Shown: positions 52,103-63,155 of the stretch, in pieces
Numbering within the stretch: position 1 is the stretch's first letter
Layout: every line of letters begins with the position of its first letter
From: Dyella sp. RRB7
GTDB taxonomy: Bacteria > Pseudomonadota > Gammaproteobacteria > Xanthomonadales > Rhodanobacteraceae
Direction: 5' to 3'
Length of the DNA stretch: 64,000 bases
Assembly (NCBI RefSeq): GCF_022761115.1
Contig: NZ_JAKWJS010000008.1
Location: forward strand, 98,222 to 162,221
Translations under genes and position numbers: made by a program
Notes under the pieces: model-generated
The model's input: the letters and a program-made list of their open reading frames with translations, nothing else
What the model was told of the DNA's origin: nothing
Database searches by the model: none

Positions 52103-53035
52103 ATGCACGTCATGGCCGGCGTCATGCTCGACGCGCGTAGCCGCGTGCTGCTGGCGCAGCGGCCACCGGGCAAGCATCTGGCCGGTCTGTGGGAGTTTCC
52201 CGGTGGCAAGCTGGAGGCCGGCGAATCCCCCGAGGGTGGCCTGGTTCGCGAATTGCGCGAGGAGCTGGGCGTCGAGGCGGTGATCGCCGAGCCGCTGATC
52301 CGGGTGCCTTGGCGCTATGGTGAGCGATCGCTGCTGCTCGATGCCCGGGTGATACGACACTGGCAGGGCGAGCCGCATTCGCTGGAAGGGCAGGCGTTGC
52401 AGTGGTGCGCGCCAGATAGCGTCGACCTGTCCATCCTGACGCCAGCCGACCGTCCCATCCTGCGCGCGCTGCAGCTGCCGTCGCTTTACCCCATCACTCC
52501 CGCTGACGTGCCGCCCGAGGCGTTCGCCGCCTGGCAGCAGCGCCTTGGCACCGCTATCGAAAACGGCCAGCGCCTGATGCTGTTGCGATTCCCCCTATGG
52601 CCAGTGGAGCGCGTGCGCGAGCTGGCCGCGGGGCTGCTGCCGCTGGCGCGGGCACGCGGCGCACAGTTGTTGCTGAGTGGCGACATAGCGGGGGCGTTGA
52701 TGCTGGGTGCGGGCGTGGGGGTGCAGCTCAAGGCACGCCAGCTCGCCTCTCTGGATGAACGGCCGTTGCCACTGCAGCAGTGGGTCGGGGCCAGTTGCCA
52801 CGATGACACGGAACTGGCCCGTGCCTTGCCGCTGGCCGATTTCGCCACGTTGTCGCCGGTGTCTGCCACGGCATCCCACCCGGATGCCGCCCCCTTGGGC
52901 TGGCCGGCGTTTCAGGCGATGGTGGAAGCCGCTGCCGTGCCGGTCTACGCGCTGGGCGGCATGCGTGCTGCCGATGCGTCGGTGGCAAGGCAGGCCGGCG
53001 GGCAGGGCGTGGCCGGTATTCGCGGGTTCTGGTGA
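52103..53035 (+). CDS. Nudix (MutT) hydrolase fused to thiamine-phosphate-synthase-like domain
   Basis: A 310-residue fusion. Residues 1-130 form a MutT Nudix domain with VMAGVMLDARSRVLLAQRPPGKHLAGLWEFPGG and the complete Nudix box (GGKLEAGESPEGGLVREL then REELGV), which probably clears 8-oxo-dGTP. Residues 140-310 resemble a TenI/thiamine phosphate synthase barrel: LYPITPADVPP, ARARGAQLLLSGD, GVQLKARQLASL, CHDDTELARALPLADFATLSPV and VPVYALGGM. The same fusion occurs in Pseudomonas MutT homologues. ATG at 52103 chosen; a TTG eight codons earlier is an alternative. Confidence 0.88.
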   Translation: MHVMAGVMLDARSRVLLAQRPPGKHLAGLWEFPGGKLEAGESPEGGLVRELREELGVEAVIAEPLIRVPWRYGERSLLLDARVIRHWQGEPHSLEGQALQWCAPDSVDLSILTPADRPILRALQLPSLYPITPADVPPEAFAAWQQRLGTAIENGQRLMLLRFPLWPVERVRELAAGLLPLARARGAQLLLSGDIAGALMLGAGVGVQLKARQLASLDERPLPLQQWVGASCHDDTELARALPLADFATLSPVSATASHPDAAPLGWPAFQAMVEAAAVPVYALGGMRAADASVARQAGGQGVAGIRGFW

Positions 53036-53042
53036 CGCGGGC

Positions 53043-53666
53043 TTAGCCCCTGGCTTCGGCCAGTGCCAGATAGCGCGCATGCAGGTGGGCGACGGCCCGA
53101 TCGAGCTCGGCCTCGTCACCGCTGTTTTCGATAACGTCGTGGGCGATGGTCAGTCGTTCGGTGCGGCTGGCCTGGCGTTCGATCATGCGTCGCGCCAAGG
53201 CTTCATCAATGCCGTCGCGTCGTACCAGGCGATCGAGCTGGACGGCTTCGGGGGCATCGACTACCAGGACCCGGTCCACCCAGCGATAGTGCCCCAGGTT
53301 TTCGGCCAGCAACGGAATCGCCAGCAGGCAGTAGGGGCCGCGATCGGCCATCACGCGTTCATGCAGCCAGGCACGCACACGGGGATGGATGATGGTCTCC
53401 AATGCACGCCGCGCCTCGTCGTCACCGAAAACGCGCTGGCGCATGGCGGCGCGATCGAGCTGGCCACTGGCGTCGAGCACTTCGGCGCCGAAGCGCTCGA
53501 TCACAGCGTGCCATCCTTCCGTGCCAGCGGCGATCACCTCGCGCGCGGCGACGTCGGCGTCATAGACATGGATGCCCAGCGATTCGAAGCGACGCGATAC
53601 GGCGCTTTTGCCAGCGGCGATGCCACCGGTCAAGGCGACCACATAGCTATGCCGCTTCGCGTTCAT
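53043..53666 (-). CDS. coaE: dephospho-CoA kinase
   Basis: Phosphorylates dephospho-CoA in the last step of coenzyme A synthesis. A 207-residue P-loop kinase: VVALTGGIAAGKSAVSRRF, YDADVAAREV with the conserved DxD, HPRVRAWL, and IPLLAENL followed by VDRVLVVDAPEAVQLDRLVRRDG. The ATG at 53664-53666 overlaps the pilD stop (ATGA). The order pilB-pilC-pilD-coaE is widely conserved in gammaproteobacteria. It converges with the mutT fusion gene, seven bases away. Confidence 0.96.
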   Translation of the reverse strand: MNAKRHSYVVALTGGIAAGKSAVSRRFESLGIHVYDADVAAREVIAAGTEGWHAVIERFGAEVLDASGQLDRAAMRQRVFGDDEARRALETIIHPRVRAWLHERVMADRGPYCLLAIPLLAENLGHYRWVDRVLVVDAPEAVQLDRLVRRDGIDEALARRMIERQASRTERLTIAHDVIENSGDEAELDRAVAHLHARYLALAEARG

Positions 53667-54520
53667 CGCAGCCCTGTCAGCTGGGCGTAGTGCAGCCACA
53701 GCCAGTCACCGGCGACAAACCACACCCAACCTGCCGCGGTGATAAACGGACCGAACGGCATGGGAATGTCGCGCTGATGCTTGCGCAACAGAATCAACGA
53801 ACCGCCGGTCAACGCGCCAATCAGCGAGGACAGCAGGATCACCGGCAACAGCGCGCTCGGCCCCATCCATGCCCCCAGCGCGGCCAGCAGCTTGAAGTCG
53901 CCATAGCCCATGCCTTCCTTGCCGGTGAGCAGCTTGAACAGCCAGTACACGCTCCACAGGCTTAGGTAACCGATGGCGGCGCCAAGGATGGCTGCCGGCG
54001 GCAACACGAACATCGGTAGCAGGGAGAGCAGCAGGCCCAGCCACAACAGCGGGTAGTTGAGCTGATCGGGCAGATACTGCGTGCGGAAATCGATACCCGA
54101 CAACGCAATCAGCATCCAGGTAAACACCAGCCCGGCCAGCGCCGGCCACGTCGGCCCGAACTTCCACACGATGATGGCGCTGAGTACACCGCTGAGCAGT
54201 TCGACCAGCGGGTACTGAATGGAAATGGGCGTCTTGCAGTAACGGCAACGCCCACCCAGCAGCAGCCAGCCGAACAACGGGATATTGTCCCGAGCCGACA
54301 GCGGGTGCTTGCAATGCGGGCAATGCGAGGGCTCACGCACGATGCCGGGCGGCAGCGGCTGCTCATCCGGCTGCATCTCCAGCGTGTCGAGCGCATCCAG
54401 CCGCCACTCCGCCTTCATCCGTTCCGGCAGGCGCAGGATCACCACGTTGAGAAAGCTGCCCACCAGCAAGCCAAGCACGCCAGCAGCAAGGATCCAGGCC
54501 CACAGCGGAAGTTCGAACAT
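53663..54520 (-). CDS. pilD: type IV prepilin peptidase / N-methyltransferase PilD
   Basis: Cleaves prepilin leaders and methylates the new N-terminal phenylalanine of pilins and pseudopilins. The 285-residue membrane protein has a cytoplasmic zinc-binding domain with paired cysteines C67xxC70 and C92xxC95. The active-site aspartates are visible: D144 in SGIDFRTQYLPD and D208 in GMGYGDFKLLAALGAW. About eight helices. The ATG at 54518-54520 (MFELPLWAWIL) is preceded by GGAA; a TTG four codons upstream is also open. It would serve both the type IV pilus and any type II system (compare gspN). Confidence 0.95.
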   Translation of the reverse strand: MFELPLWAWILAAGVLGLLVGSFLNVVILRLPERMKAEWRLDALDTLEMQPDEQPLPPGIVREPSHCPHCKHPLSARDNIPLFGWLLLGGRCRYCKTPISIQYPLVELLSGVLSAIIVWKFGPTWPALAGLVFTWMLIALSGIDFRTQYLPDQLNYPLLWLGLLLSLLPMFVLPPAAILGAAIGYLSLWSVYWLFKLLTGKEGMGYGDFKLLAALGAWMGPSALLPVILLSSLIGALTGGSLILLRKHQRDIPMPFGPFITAAGWVWFVAGDWLWLHYAQLTGLR

Positions 54521-54540
54521 GCGCGGTTCCAAAGGCTATA

Positions 54541-54573
54541 AAAAAAGCCCCCCTCCCATAGGGAGAGGGGCTT
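54541..54573 (-). terminator. rho-independent terminator after pilC
   Basis: Stem AGCCCCcctCCC / GGGagaGGGGCT with a small ATA loop, followed on the minus strand by a run of Ts (54539-54546 complement, about seven). It lies 13 bases beyond the pilC stop, so pilB and pilC should be terminated here and pilD probably starts a new transcript, or is read by leak-through. Confidence 0.75.
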
Positions 54574-54585
54574 GGATTCGAGAGC

Positions 54586-55854
54586 TTACACCGTGCCGGC
54601 GAGCTTGAAGATGGGTAGGTACAGCGCTACCACCATGCCACCGACCAGTACGCCGAGGATCACCATGATCAGCGGTTCAAGCAGGCTGGAAAGCGTGTCG
54701 ACGGCGTTGTTCACTTCCTCTTCGTAGAATTCGGCCACCTTGAACAGCATGTGGTCCAGCGCGCCCGATTCCTCACCGATGCCGACCATCTGGATCATCA
54801 TGTTGGGGAACAGGCCGGTTTGCCGCATCGACAGCTGCAGTTGGTGGCCCACGGCGACGTCGTCGCGCATCTGTTTCACGGCATCGCCATAGACGATGCT
54901 GCCCGTGGCGCCGGCCACCGCATCCATCGCTTCCACCAGCGGCACGCCCGCGCGGAAGGTGACGCCCAGCGTGCGTCCGAAACGGGCCAGAGCGGACTGC
55001 CGCAAGATGTTGCCGATGACCGGCAGTTTCAACATGACGCGATCAAGAAAATGGGCGAACTTGGGCGAGCGCTTCTTGCCCATGACGAGGGCGATGATGC
55101 TGCCGGCAATGCCGATGAGAAGCACCCACCAGTAGGACTTCATGAACTCGGAGGCGGCAACTACCACCTGGGTGGGCGCCGGCAGCTCGGTGCCGGCGTC
55201 CTTGAAGGTCTGCGCGAAGACCGGCACCACGAATAGCAGCATGATGACGCAGACCAGGAAAGCCACTGCCATCACCATCACAGGATAGAACAGGGCCTTC
55301 TTGATCTTGGCCTTGATGCTCTCCGTGCGCTCCTTGTACGTCGCCACCGTATCGAGCACGGTATCGAGCACACCCGCCGATTCACCCGCGTGGACCAGGT
55401 TGCGGTAGAGCTCGTCGAACTGGACCGGATACTTGGCCAGCGCCTCATGCAAGGCCGAGCCGCCCTCGATGCCTTGCTTGACATCGTTGAGCATGTTCTT
55501 GAAGCGGACGTTCTTCTGGCCGTCCGCGATGATTTCAAACGACTGCACCATCGGCACGCCCGAGGCCATCATGGTGGCGATCTGGCGACTGAAGATGGCC
55601 ACGTCGCGGGGCTTGACCGTGCTGCCGCTGGCGCCGAACAGCGGCTTGCCGCGCTCGCGCACCGTCTGCGGATTCATGCCTTGCCGGCGCAGCTCGGCCT
55701 TGACGAGCGAGGCATTCTTTGCCGACATCTCGCCTTTCATACGCTTGCCGCGCTTGTCCAGCGCGACCCAGTCGTACATGGTCAGCTTGCTCACCTCGGC
55801 ACGCTGGGCACCAAGCGACTTGACGTTTTTAGCGGTGGCGGTGGCCGTGGCCAT
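54586..55854 (-). CDS. pilC: type IV pilus inner-membrane platform protein PilC
   Basis: A 422-residue membrane protein that forms the platform on which pilin is added. Two T2SSF (GspF) domains are visible: residues 70-210 (RDVAIFSRQIATMMASGVPMVQSFEII, FDELYRNLVHAGESAGVLDTVLD, FYPVMVMAVAFLVCVIMLLFVVPVF) and 280-415 (RFGRTLGVTFRAGVPLVEAMDAVAG, FPNMMIQMVGIGEESGALDHML, LSSLLEPLIMVILGVLVGGMV). The last helix ends in YLPIFKLAGTV, typical of the family. It lies 159 bases after pilB in the same direction; no pilin gene sits between them. Confidence 0.96.
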   Translation of the reverse strand: MATATATAKNVKSLGAQRAEVSKLTMYDWVALDKRGKRMKGEMSAKNASLVKAELRRQGMNPQTVRERGKPLFGASGSTVKPRDVAIFSRQIATMMASGVPMVQSFEIIADGQKNVRFKNMLNDVKQGIEGGSALHEALAKYPVQFDELYRNLVHAGESAGVLDTVLDTVATYKERTESIKAKIKKALFYPVMVMAVAFLVCVIMLLFVVPVFAQTFKDAGTELPAPTQVVVAASEFMKSYWWVLLIGIAGSIIALVMGKKRSPKFAHFLDRVMLKLPVIGNILRQSALARFGRTLGVTFRAGVPLVEAMDAVAGATGSIVYGDAVKQMRDDVAVGHQLQLSMRQTGLFPNMMIQMVGIGEESGALDHMLFKVAEFYEEEVNNAVDTLSSLLEPLIMVILGVLVGGMVVALYLPIFKLAGTV

Positions 55855-56013
55855 TGCGATTCCCCCTGCTGGTACGGTCGGGTTGCCTCAAATAAGGCGC
55901 CCCCTGAATTTTTGCAGCGTAAATCATTATGTTGGAGCAATTCGTGGAGCCAGGCGCAACTTTGATGTGACGGGGCGCCCTATCTGGATGGCCAGGGCGT
56001 TTTCCCATCCAAC

Positions 56014-57735
<1,722 letters not shown>

Positions 57736-57964
57736 AGCGATACTGGCTCAGCCCCCTGATTGGCGAGGAATTTACCCGAGTTGGGCGGGTTGGTCACGCA
57801 GCGATCACGGTGAATGACTCCGAGGGTGATGGGGTGCACAGATCCCCAGAGGCTCAAACCCGCCCCCATTGTCATGCAACAGGCGTGCCCTGCCTGGCAA
57901 GAAGGACATGGACGTTCCGGCGGGCTTGGGATAGAAAGGCCGTTTTTACCCAGAAGTCTTGCCC

Positions 57965-59137
57965 GTGTCGAACCCTGATTCCCAGCCCCCTTTCCTGGTT
58001 TTTGGCGCCCCGCGTATCGAGGAGGCTGAGATCGCCGAGGTGGAGGCTTGCCTGCGTTCGGGCTGGCTGGGCACCGGGCCCCGCGTGGCCCAGTTCGAGC
58101 GCGATTTCGCCGCCTGGCGGCGCGTAAGCCCCTCCCAGGTGGCCGCCGTCAACTCCTGCACGGCGGCCTTGCACGTAAGCATGGTGGCGGCTGGGCTGGA
58201 GCCAGGCAGTGAGGTCATCACCACGCCGCTGACCTTTTGCGCCACGGTCAATGCCATCCTGCATGCCGGGCTCACCCCCGTCCTGGCCGACGTGGATCCG
58301 GTGACCCAGAACATCGACCCCGATGCCATCGAGGCGGCCATCACCCCGCGTACCCGGGCGATCCTGCCGGTTCATTTCGCCGGCCGCCCCTGCGCGATGG
58401 ACCGAATTATGGCCATCGCCGACAAATATGGGCTGATGGTGATCGAGGATTGCGCCCATGCCATCGAAACGGAATACCACGGCCGCCCGGTCGGTACCTT
58501 TGGCGATTTTGGCTGCTACAGCTTCTACGTCACCAAGAATGTGGTGACGGGGGAGGGCGGCATGATCCTGGGGCGCGATGAAGAGCATATCGCCCGTGCC
58601 CGTATCCTCGCCTTGCATGGCATGAGCAAGGATGCCTGGCACCGCTTCAGCGACCAGGGTTACAAGCACTATCAGGTGGTGGAGTGCGGTTTCAAATACA
58701 ACATGATGGACCTGCAGGCGGCCATCGGCATTCACCAACTGGCCCGGGTGGAGCAGAACTGGGCGCGTCGGCGCGAGCTGTGGCAGCGCTACGACGAGGC
58801 CTTTGCGGGGCTACCCATTGGCCTTCCGGCACTGCCCGAGGCCGATACGCGTCATGGGTATCACCTTTACACCGTGATGATCGACGTCGAGCGCTGCGGC
58901 ATCAGCCGCGACGGCTTCCTGGAAGCCATGAACGCCGGGCGCATCGGAACCGGCGTGCACTACCTTTCGGTACCCGAGCATCCGTACTACCAGCAACGCT
59001 TTGGCTGGCGCCCGGAGCAATGGCCCCACGCCATGCGGCTGGGGCGCCAGACCGTCAGCTTACCGTTGTCGCCAGCGATGTCCGATGAGGATGCCGAGAG
59101 GGTGATCGATGCCGTCCAGTCCTTGATCGGTCGCTGA
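57965..59137 (+). CDS. DegT/DnrJ/EryC1/StrS family aminotransferase
   Basis: A 390-residue PLP-dependent sugar aminotransferase that probably makes an amino sugar for a surface glycan. Recognised by FLVFGAPRIEEAEIAEVEACLRSGWLGTGP, CTAALHVSMVAAGLEPGSEVITTPLTFCATVNAI, the PLP aspartate in VIEDCAHAIETEYHGRPVGTFGDFGCYSFYVTKN (with the Schiff-base lysine in VTKNVVTGEGG) and KYNMMDLQAAIGIHQL. The GTG at 57965 is the likely start (MSNPDSQPPF). It is the first gene of the rightward glycan cluster, 158 bases before the GT2 gene. Confidence 0.92.
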   Translation: MSNPDSQPPFLVFGAPRIEEAEIAEVEACLRSGWLGTGPRVAQFERDFAAWRRVSPSQVAAVNSCTAALHVSMVAAGLEPGSEVITTPLTFCATVNAILHAGLTPVLADVDPVTQNIDPDAIEAAITPRTRAILPVHFAGRPCAMDRIMAIADKYGLMVIEDCAHAIETEYHGRPVGTFGDFGCYSFYVTKNVVTGEGGMILGRDEEHIARARILALHGMSKDAWHRFSDQGYKHYQVVECGFKYNMMDLQAAIGIHQLARVEQNWARRRELWQRYDEAFAGLPIGLPALPEADTRHGYHLYTVMIDVERCGISRDGFLEAMNAGRIGTGVHYLSVPEHPYYQQRFGWRPEQWPHAMRLGRQTVSLPLSPAMSDEDAERVIDAVQSLIGR

Positions 59138-59295
59138 GGTTGCCATCGTCCCTGCCTAGGGGCAGGAGCAGGGCAAAACCCTGCGATCTCGATCAGGCAG
59201 GGTGTCGACAGCCCCAGTTGCAGTAAAAGGCCGTGCGCCACAGCCGCAGCGCTATCTGCGGGTTATCATGCCGCGTCAACTCCGGGAATGCCCCT

Positions 59296-60165
59296 TTGAA
59301 CCGTCTCAGCATCATCCTGCCAGCGAAAAATGAAGGCGCGGCATTGAAGGCTCTCTTGCCCCGCCTGCGCACCGCCCAACCGGACGCGGAAATCATCGTG
59401 GTTGATGATGGCTCCACCGACGACACCCGGACGATCTGCGAGGCCAGCGGCGTTCTATGTCTTTCCTCACCCTACTCGATGGGCAACGGCGCCGCCATCA
59501 AGCGGGGCGCGCGTGCCGCCACCGGTGACATCCTGGTCTTTATGGACGGCGACGGCCAGCACGATCCTGCGGATATCGCCCGGTTGCTGGAGAAACTCGA
59601 TCAAGGCTACGACATGGTCGTCGGCGCGCGCGACTGGGAAAGCCAGGCTGGCGTTGGGCGTGGCGTCGCCAATACCATCTACAACTGGTTGGCGACTCGG
59701 ATGACAGGTCATGTCGTCGCTGATCTGACATCGGGCTATCGTGCTGTTCGCGCGGATAAGTTTCGCGAGTTTCTGCACCTGCTTCCCAATGGGTTTTCCT
59801 ACCCGACTACCAGCACCATGGCGTTTTTCCGCAGTGCCTACCCGGTGGCTTATGTGCCGATCAAGGCGGCGCAGCGGGTGGGCAAGAGTCACATCAAACC
59901 GATTCGCGATGGCATCCGGTTTTTGTTGATCATCTTCAAGATTGCGACGTTGTACTCGCCGCTCAAGTTGTTCGCGCCGGCTAGCGTCGTGTTCTTTCTG
60001 CTCGGGTGTATCAACTATGCGTGGACGTTCACGCAAAACGGTCGGCTCACCAATGGAAGCACTCTGATGTGGAGCGCCGGCGTTATCGTGTTTCTCATCG
60101 GGTTGGTTTCCGAGCAGATATGCATGCTTACCTATAGCTCATCGCGTAACCAGGAGCATGTGTGA
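59296..60165 (+). CDS. glycosyltransferase family 2, DPM1/GtrB-like
   Basis: A 289-residue membrane-attached GT-A glycosyltransferase. The N-terminal core has LSIILPAKNEGAALKALLP, AEIIVVDDGSTDDTRTICE, and the metal site VFMDGDGQHDPADIARLL; RAVRADKFREF follows. Two C-terminal hydrophobic segments (APASVVFFLLGCINYAWTF and STLMWSAGVIVFLIGLVSEQI) resemble GtrB or polyprenol-phosphate sugar synthases. The likely start is TTG at 59296, with GGGA eight bases upstream. The stop overlaps the next gene's GTG, so these two are coupled. Confidence 0.87.
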   Translation: MNRLSIILPAKNEGAALKALLPRLRTAQPDAEIIVVDDGSTDDTRTICEASGVLCLSSPYSMGNGAAIKRGARAATGDILVFMDGDGQHDPADIARLLEKLDQGYDMVVGARDWESQAGVGRGVANTIYNWLATRMTGHVVADLTSGYRAVRADKFREFLHLLPNGFSYPTTSTMAFFRSAYPVAYVPIKAAQRVGKSHIKPIRDGIRFLLIIFKIATLYSPLKLFAPASVVFFLLGCINYAWTFTQNGRLTNGSTLMWSAGVIVFLIGLVSEQICMLTYSSSRNQEHV

Positions 60166-60884
60166 ATACAAAGGGGGTTCGTGCGTGGTTACATCCTCTG
60201 CGTAAAAGTCCCTTGCATCCGCAGTGGTTCATGTTCCGACATCAGCGGCGCGATAGGCGATGGATTTACGATCGTGCTCAAGGGAGAGTATTGGACATTG
60301 GATGCGCTGATGGTTGGGCGCGCGAGATTCTCTCGCATTGTGATTACGTGGGATTGGACTATCCCACTACCGCTAGCGGCATGTATGGGACGCGGCCGCA
60401 AGTTTATGCTGATGGAGCAAGCCTTCCTTTCTTATCGGAAAGCTTTGACACGGTACTTCTACTCGAAGTGCTCGAGCACGTTTTAGACGCAGAGCGTGTG
60501 TTGACCGAAATTAGCCGGGTTCTCAAACCGAAAGGAAGGCTTCTGGTTAGCATGCCATTCCTCTACCCATTGCATGACGCCCCACACGATTATCGGCGCT
60601 ACACCGCTCCAGGATTGATTCAAGTGCTGTCCAGCGCGGGGCTTCAGGCCGAGCATGTGACGCCAAGGAATCGGGGGCTTAAAGTTGCTGCGCTTTTGAG
60701 CGCAATCGCGTGCGGGGAATTCATGATGGACGCATTGAACAGGCGGCGTTGGCGGTTGGTTTTCGCCCCTTTGGTTGTCGCGGCAATTCCTCTGATCAAT
60801 ATTCTTGGCTGGATGTTCGGATGGATAGGCGATGGACAAATGCTGGCCTCCGGTCATTCAGCGGAGGCACGAAAATCGCAATGA
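60162..60884 (+). CDS. class I SAM-dependent methyltransferase
   Basis: A 240-residue methyltransferase of the Methyltransf_11 type. The SAM motif I is RVLDIGCADGWAREIL, motif II VGLDYP, with ADGASLPFLSESFDTVLLLEVLEHVLD containing the D/E loop, and SRVLKPKGRLLVSMPF as motif III. A C-terminal hydrophobic stretch (FAPLVVAAIPLINILGWMFGWI) may touch the membrane. The GTG start overlaps the GT2 stop (GTGA). From here the bases become AT-richer and codon choice less GC-biased than in the upstream genes. Confidence 0.87.
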   Translation: MNTKGVRAWLHPLRKSPLHPQWFMFRHQRRDRRWIYDRAQGRVLDIGCADGWAREILSHCDYVGLDYPTTASGMYGTRPQVYADGASLPFLSESFDTVLLLEVLEHVLDAERVLTEISRVLKPKGRLLVSMPFLYPLHDAPHDYRRYTAPGLIQVLSSAGLQAEHVTPRNRGLKVAALLSAIACGEFMMDALNRRRWRLVFAPLVVAAIPLINILGWMFGWIGDGQMLASGHSAEARKSQ

Positions 60885-61050
60885 AGCTTCGGCGTCAGAA
60901 TCGTGGCCTCCGACAAGTGCGGTTATTAGATGCATCAGGGGCAACATTATTGTGTGGACACTGGATGTTTGTCATTTGACCTTTATAAGGATGTGCCGCA
61001 CTGTGACAGCTTGGTGGTCAGTGTCCAAGTGAACTAGTTTGAGGGGAATG
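60885..61050. other. AT-rich gap with inverted repeat upstream of glycosyltransferase
   Basis: About 165 bases with no supported gene. Contains a perfect 8-base inverted repeat GGACACTG (60956-60963) / CAGTGTCC (61019-61026). Marks the start of the low-GC section and could hold a promoter for the following gene; no convincing promoter motif was assigned. Confidence 0.35.
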
Positions 61051-62172
61051 ATGCGTGTCCTTTTGGTCAGTACGTCTTATCCGAGTGATGCATCGGATTG
61101 GCGCGGTGTGTTTATACGACACATGGTCGCTGCGCTAGCTCGGGTGCCGGGTATTACGCTTGGTGTGTGGGCGCCGCCGGGAGAGCTGCCGGGCACGGTC
61201 AAGGCAGTTATGACTCCTGATGAGGCAAGCTGGCTGACCCAGTTGATGGTGGCTGGAGGCATTTCGCATTTAATGCGGAGCAGGGGATGGAAGACCCTAT
61301 TGGCCCCCTTTAAACTTGCCCGCATGATCGCGGCTGCATATCGACGCCACCCTGAAGTCGATATCTATCACGTCAATTGGCTGCAATGCGCGCTTCCACT
61401 GCCGGCCAATGGGAAACCCGCATTGATTGCAGTGCTCGGTAACGACATGAAGTTGCTGAGACTGCCCCTGATGGGGTGGGCGCTGCGGCGGACAATGCGG
61501 AAGCGAAAAGTCGCTATCTGTCCAAATGCCGAATGGATGTACGAGCCTCTTAGGGCTGTCTTCGGTAGCGTTGCCGAAATAATCCCTATTTCATTTGGCA
61601 TCGATCCATGTTGGTATGCCATGGAACGCAAGTCGGTAGCCCAAGAACCTAGGCGTTGGCTCGTCGTCACGCGCCTGACCGGCGATAAGCTTGGCCCTCT
61701 GTTCGAATGGTCACAGGATTTCTTTTGTCAGCAGGGGTATGAGTTGCACTTGTTTGGCCCAATGCAGGAGCAGGTCAGTATACCGGACTGGGTGCACTAT
61801 CACGGCGCTGCTACCCCGCAGCAACTCGTTGAAGAATGGTTTCCTGGCGCTTGTGGCTTGATTACGCTTAGTCGCCACGCGGAAGGACGTCCGCAAGTCA
61901 TGCTGGAAGCCATGGCGGCTGGACTACCTATCATTGCATCCCGCATGCCGGCGCATGCATCCATCGTCACGCATGGGCGGACTGGCATGCTGTGCGATAC
62001 GGCGGATACCTACCTTGCTGCATTGGAATGCCTCCAGGATGTTGACATCAATGCGCGATATGGCAGAGCGGCAAGGGAGTGGGCTATTGAGAATCTTGGA
62101 ACGTGGGATGACTGCGCTCAGCGCTACACGCGTATCTATCGAAGCTTGTTAGGGTGTGATTCGAGTGAGTAA
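61051..62172 (+). CDS. glycosyltransferase family 4/1-type
   Basis: A 373-residue GT-B fold glycosyltransferase. The N-terminal domain starts MRVLLVSTSYPSDASDWRGVFIRHMVAAL; the C-terminal donor domain has RWLVVTRLTGDKLGPLFEW, YELHLFGPMQEQ and VHYHGAATPQQLVEEWFPGACGLITLSRHAEGRPQVMLEAMAAGLPIIAS, which holds the E-x7-E donor-site pattern typical of the GT4 group. The start codon is one of ATG 61048 or 61051; GAGGGG sits four bases before the second. The base composition is much lower in GC than the pilus genes. It overlaps the next gene. Confidence 0.86.
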   Translation: MRVLLVSTSYPSDASDWRGVFIRHMVAALARVPGITLGVWAPPGELPGTVKAVMTPDEASWLTQLMVAGGISHLMRSRGWKTLLAPFKLARMIAAAYRRHPEVDIYHVNWLQCALPLPANGKPALIAVLGNDMKLLRLPLMGWALRRTMRKRKVAICPNAEWMYEPLRAVFGSVAEIIPISFGIDPCWYAMERKSVAQEPRRWLVVTRLTGDKLGPLFEWSQDFFCQQGYELHLFGPMQEQVSIPDWVHYHGAATPQQLVEEWFPGACGLITLSRHAEGRPQVMLEAMAAGLPIIASRMPAHASIVTHGRTGMLCDTADTYLAALECLQDVDINARYGRAAREWAIENLGTWDDCAQRYTRIYRSLLGCDSSE

Positions 62173-63091
62173 CGAGATACTGGTTCTGGGTGCGGGCGGT
62201 TTTATCGGTCGGCATCTCGTGCGCGCGTTAGTGCGCAGTGGCGAGCGCGTAATAGCCGTCACTCGAAGCCCAGTCGATTTCGGCGATGTCGCCGTGGAGC
62301 AAATCACCGGTGAGTTGGGTCGTTCCCAAGATTTCATTCCGTTGGTCGCGCGAAGTAGAGTTGTGGTGCATTTGGCGACATCTTCTACGCCTGGCAGCAC
62401 AGCAGGGCAGCCGATGGCGGAATTGGATGGCAACCTTCGTCCCATGCTGGCGTTGCTGGAGGCGATGCAACAATACCCGCACAGCGAGATGCTTTATTTG
62501 TCTTCCGGTGGAAGTCTATATGTGGGGGGGGGCGAGATCGGAGCTACTGAAACGTTCGCGGTGAATCCTCGTTCATACCATGGTGCTGGGAAAGTAGCAT
62601 CGGAATGCTTCATCGGAGCTTGGTGCGCCCAGTATGACGGCGCAGCCACACTAGTGCGACCCTCCAATCTTTATGGGCCTGGTCAGCCGGAGCGGAAGGG
62701 ATTCGGCATTGTCCCCACGGCATTTGGAAAGATGGTGCGGGGTGAGACGCTGAGCGTTTGGGGCGATGGCTCGGCTGTGCGCGACTATTTGTATGTTGAT
62801 GATTTCATCGCTTTATGCCTTGCGATCATAGGGACGGCCATGCCAAGAGGCACCCGTGTCATCAACGCATCGAGTGGGATTGGTATCTCATTGAACGAGT
62901 TGTTTGATGTGATGGAGGACATTGCTGGAAGGCCGTTGAGGCGAAGTTACGACTGCAGTCGTGCCATCGATGCCACGCGAATCGTGATAGATAGCGGTTT
63001 GGCGCGTCAGGCTTATGGTTGGGGGGCCAATACGTCTTTGGCGGAAGGCCTGCTTCGCACCTGGCATTCTTTCACGTCATCCGTGGGTTGA
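62165..63091 (+). CDS. NAD-dependent sugar epimerase/dehydratase
   Basis: A 308-residue extended SDR acting on nucleotide sugars. The Rossmann motif ILVLGAGGFIGRHLVRAL binds NAD, LSSGGSLYVGG carries the Ser/Thr of the active site, and RSYHGAGKVASE holds the Tyr-x3-Lys pair. LVRPSNLYGPGQ and GDGSAVRDYLYVDDFIALC follow the epimerase pattern. GTG start at 62165 (a GTG at 62156 is also possible); both overlap the previous gene by a few codons. The substrate is unknown. Confidence 0.88.
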   Translation: MSNEILVLGAGGFIGRHLVRALVRSGERVIAVTRSPVDFGDVAVEQITGELGRSQDFIPLVARSRVVVHLATSSTPGSTAGQPMAELDGNLRPMLALLEAMQQYPHSEMLYLSSGGSLYVGGGEIGATETFAVNPRSYHGAGKVASECFIGAWCAQYDGAATLVRPSNLYGPGQPERKGFGIVPTAFGKMVRGETLSVWGDGSAVRDYLYVDDFIALCLAIIGTAMPRGTRVINASSGIGISLNELFDVMEDIAGRPLRRSYDCSRAIDATRIVIDSGLARQAYGWGANTSLAEGLLRTWHSFTSSVG

Positions 63092-63155
63092 GCGATATGT
63101 ATGGATTGGCTGATTTCAACGGCAAATTCGTTTCCAATAACCCCGGGCTTGCCTG

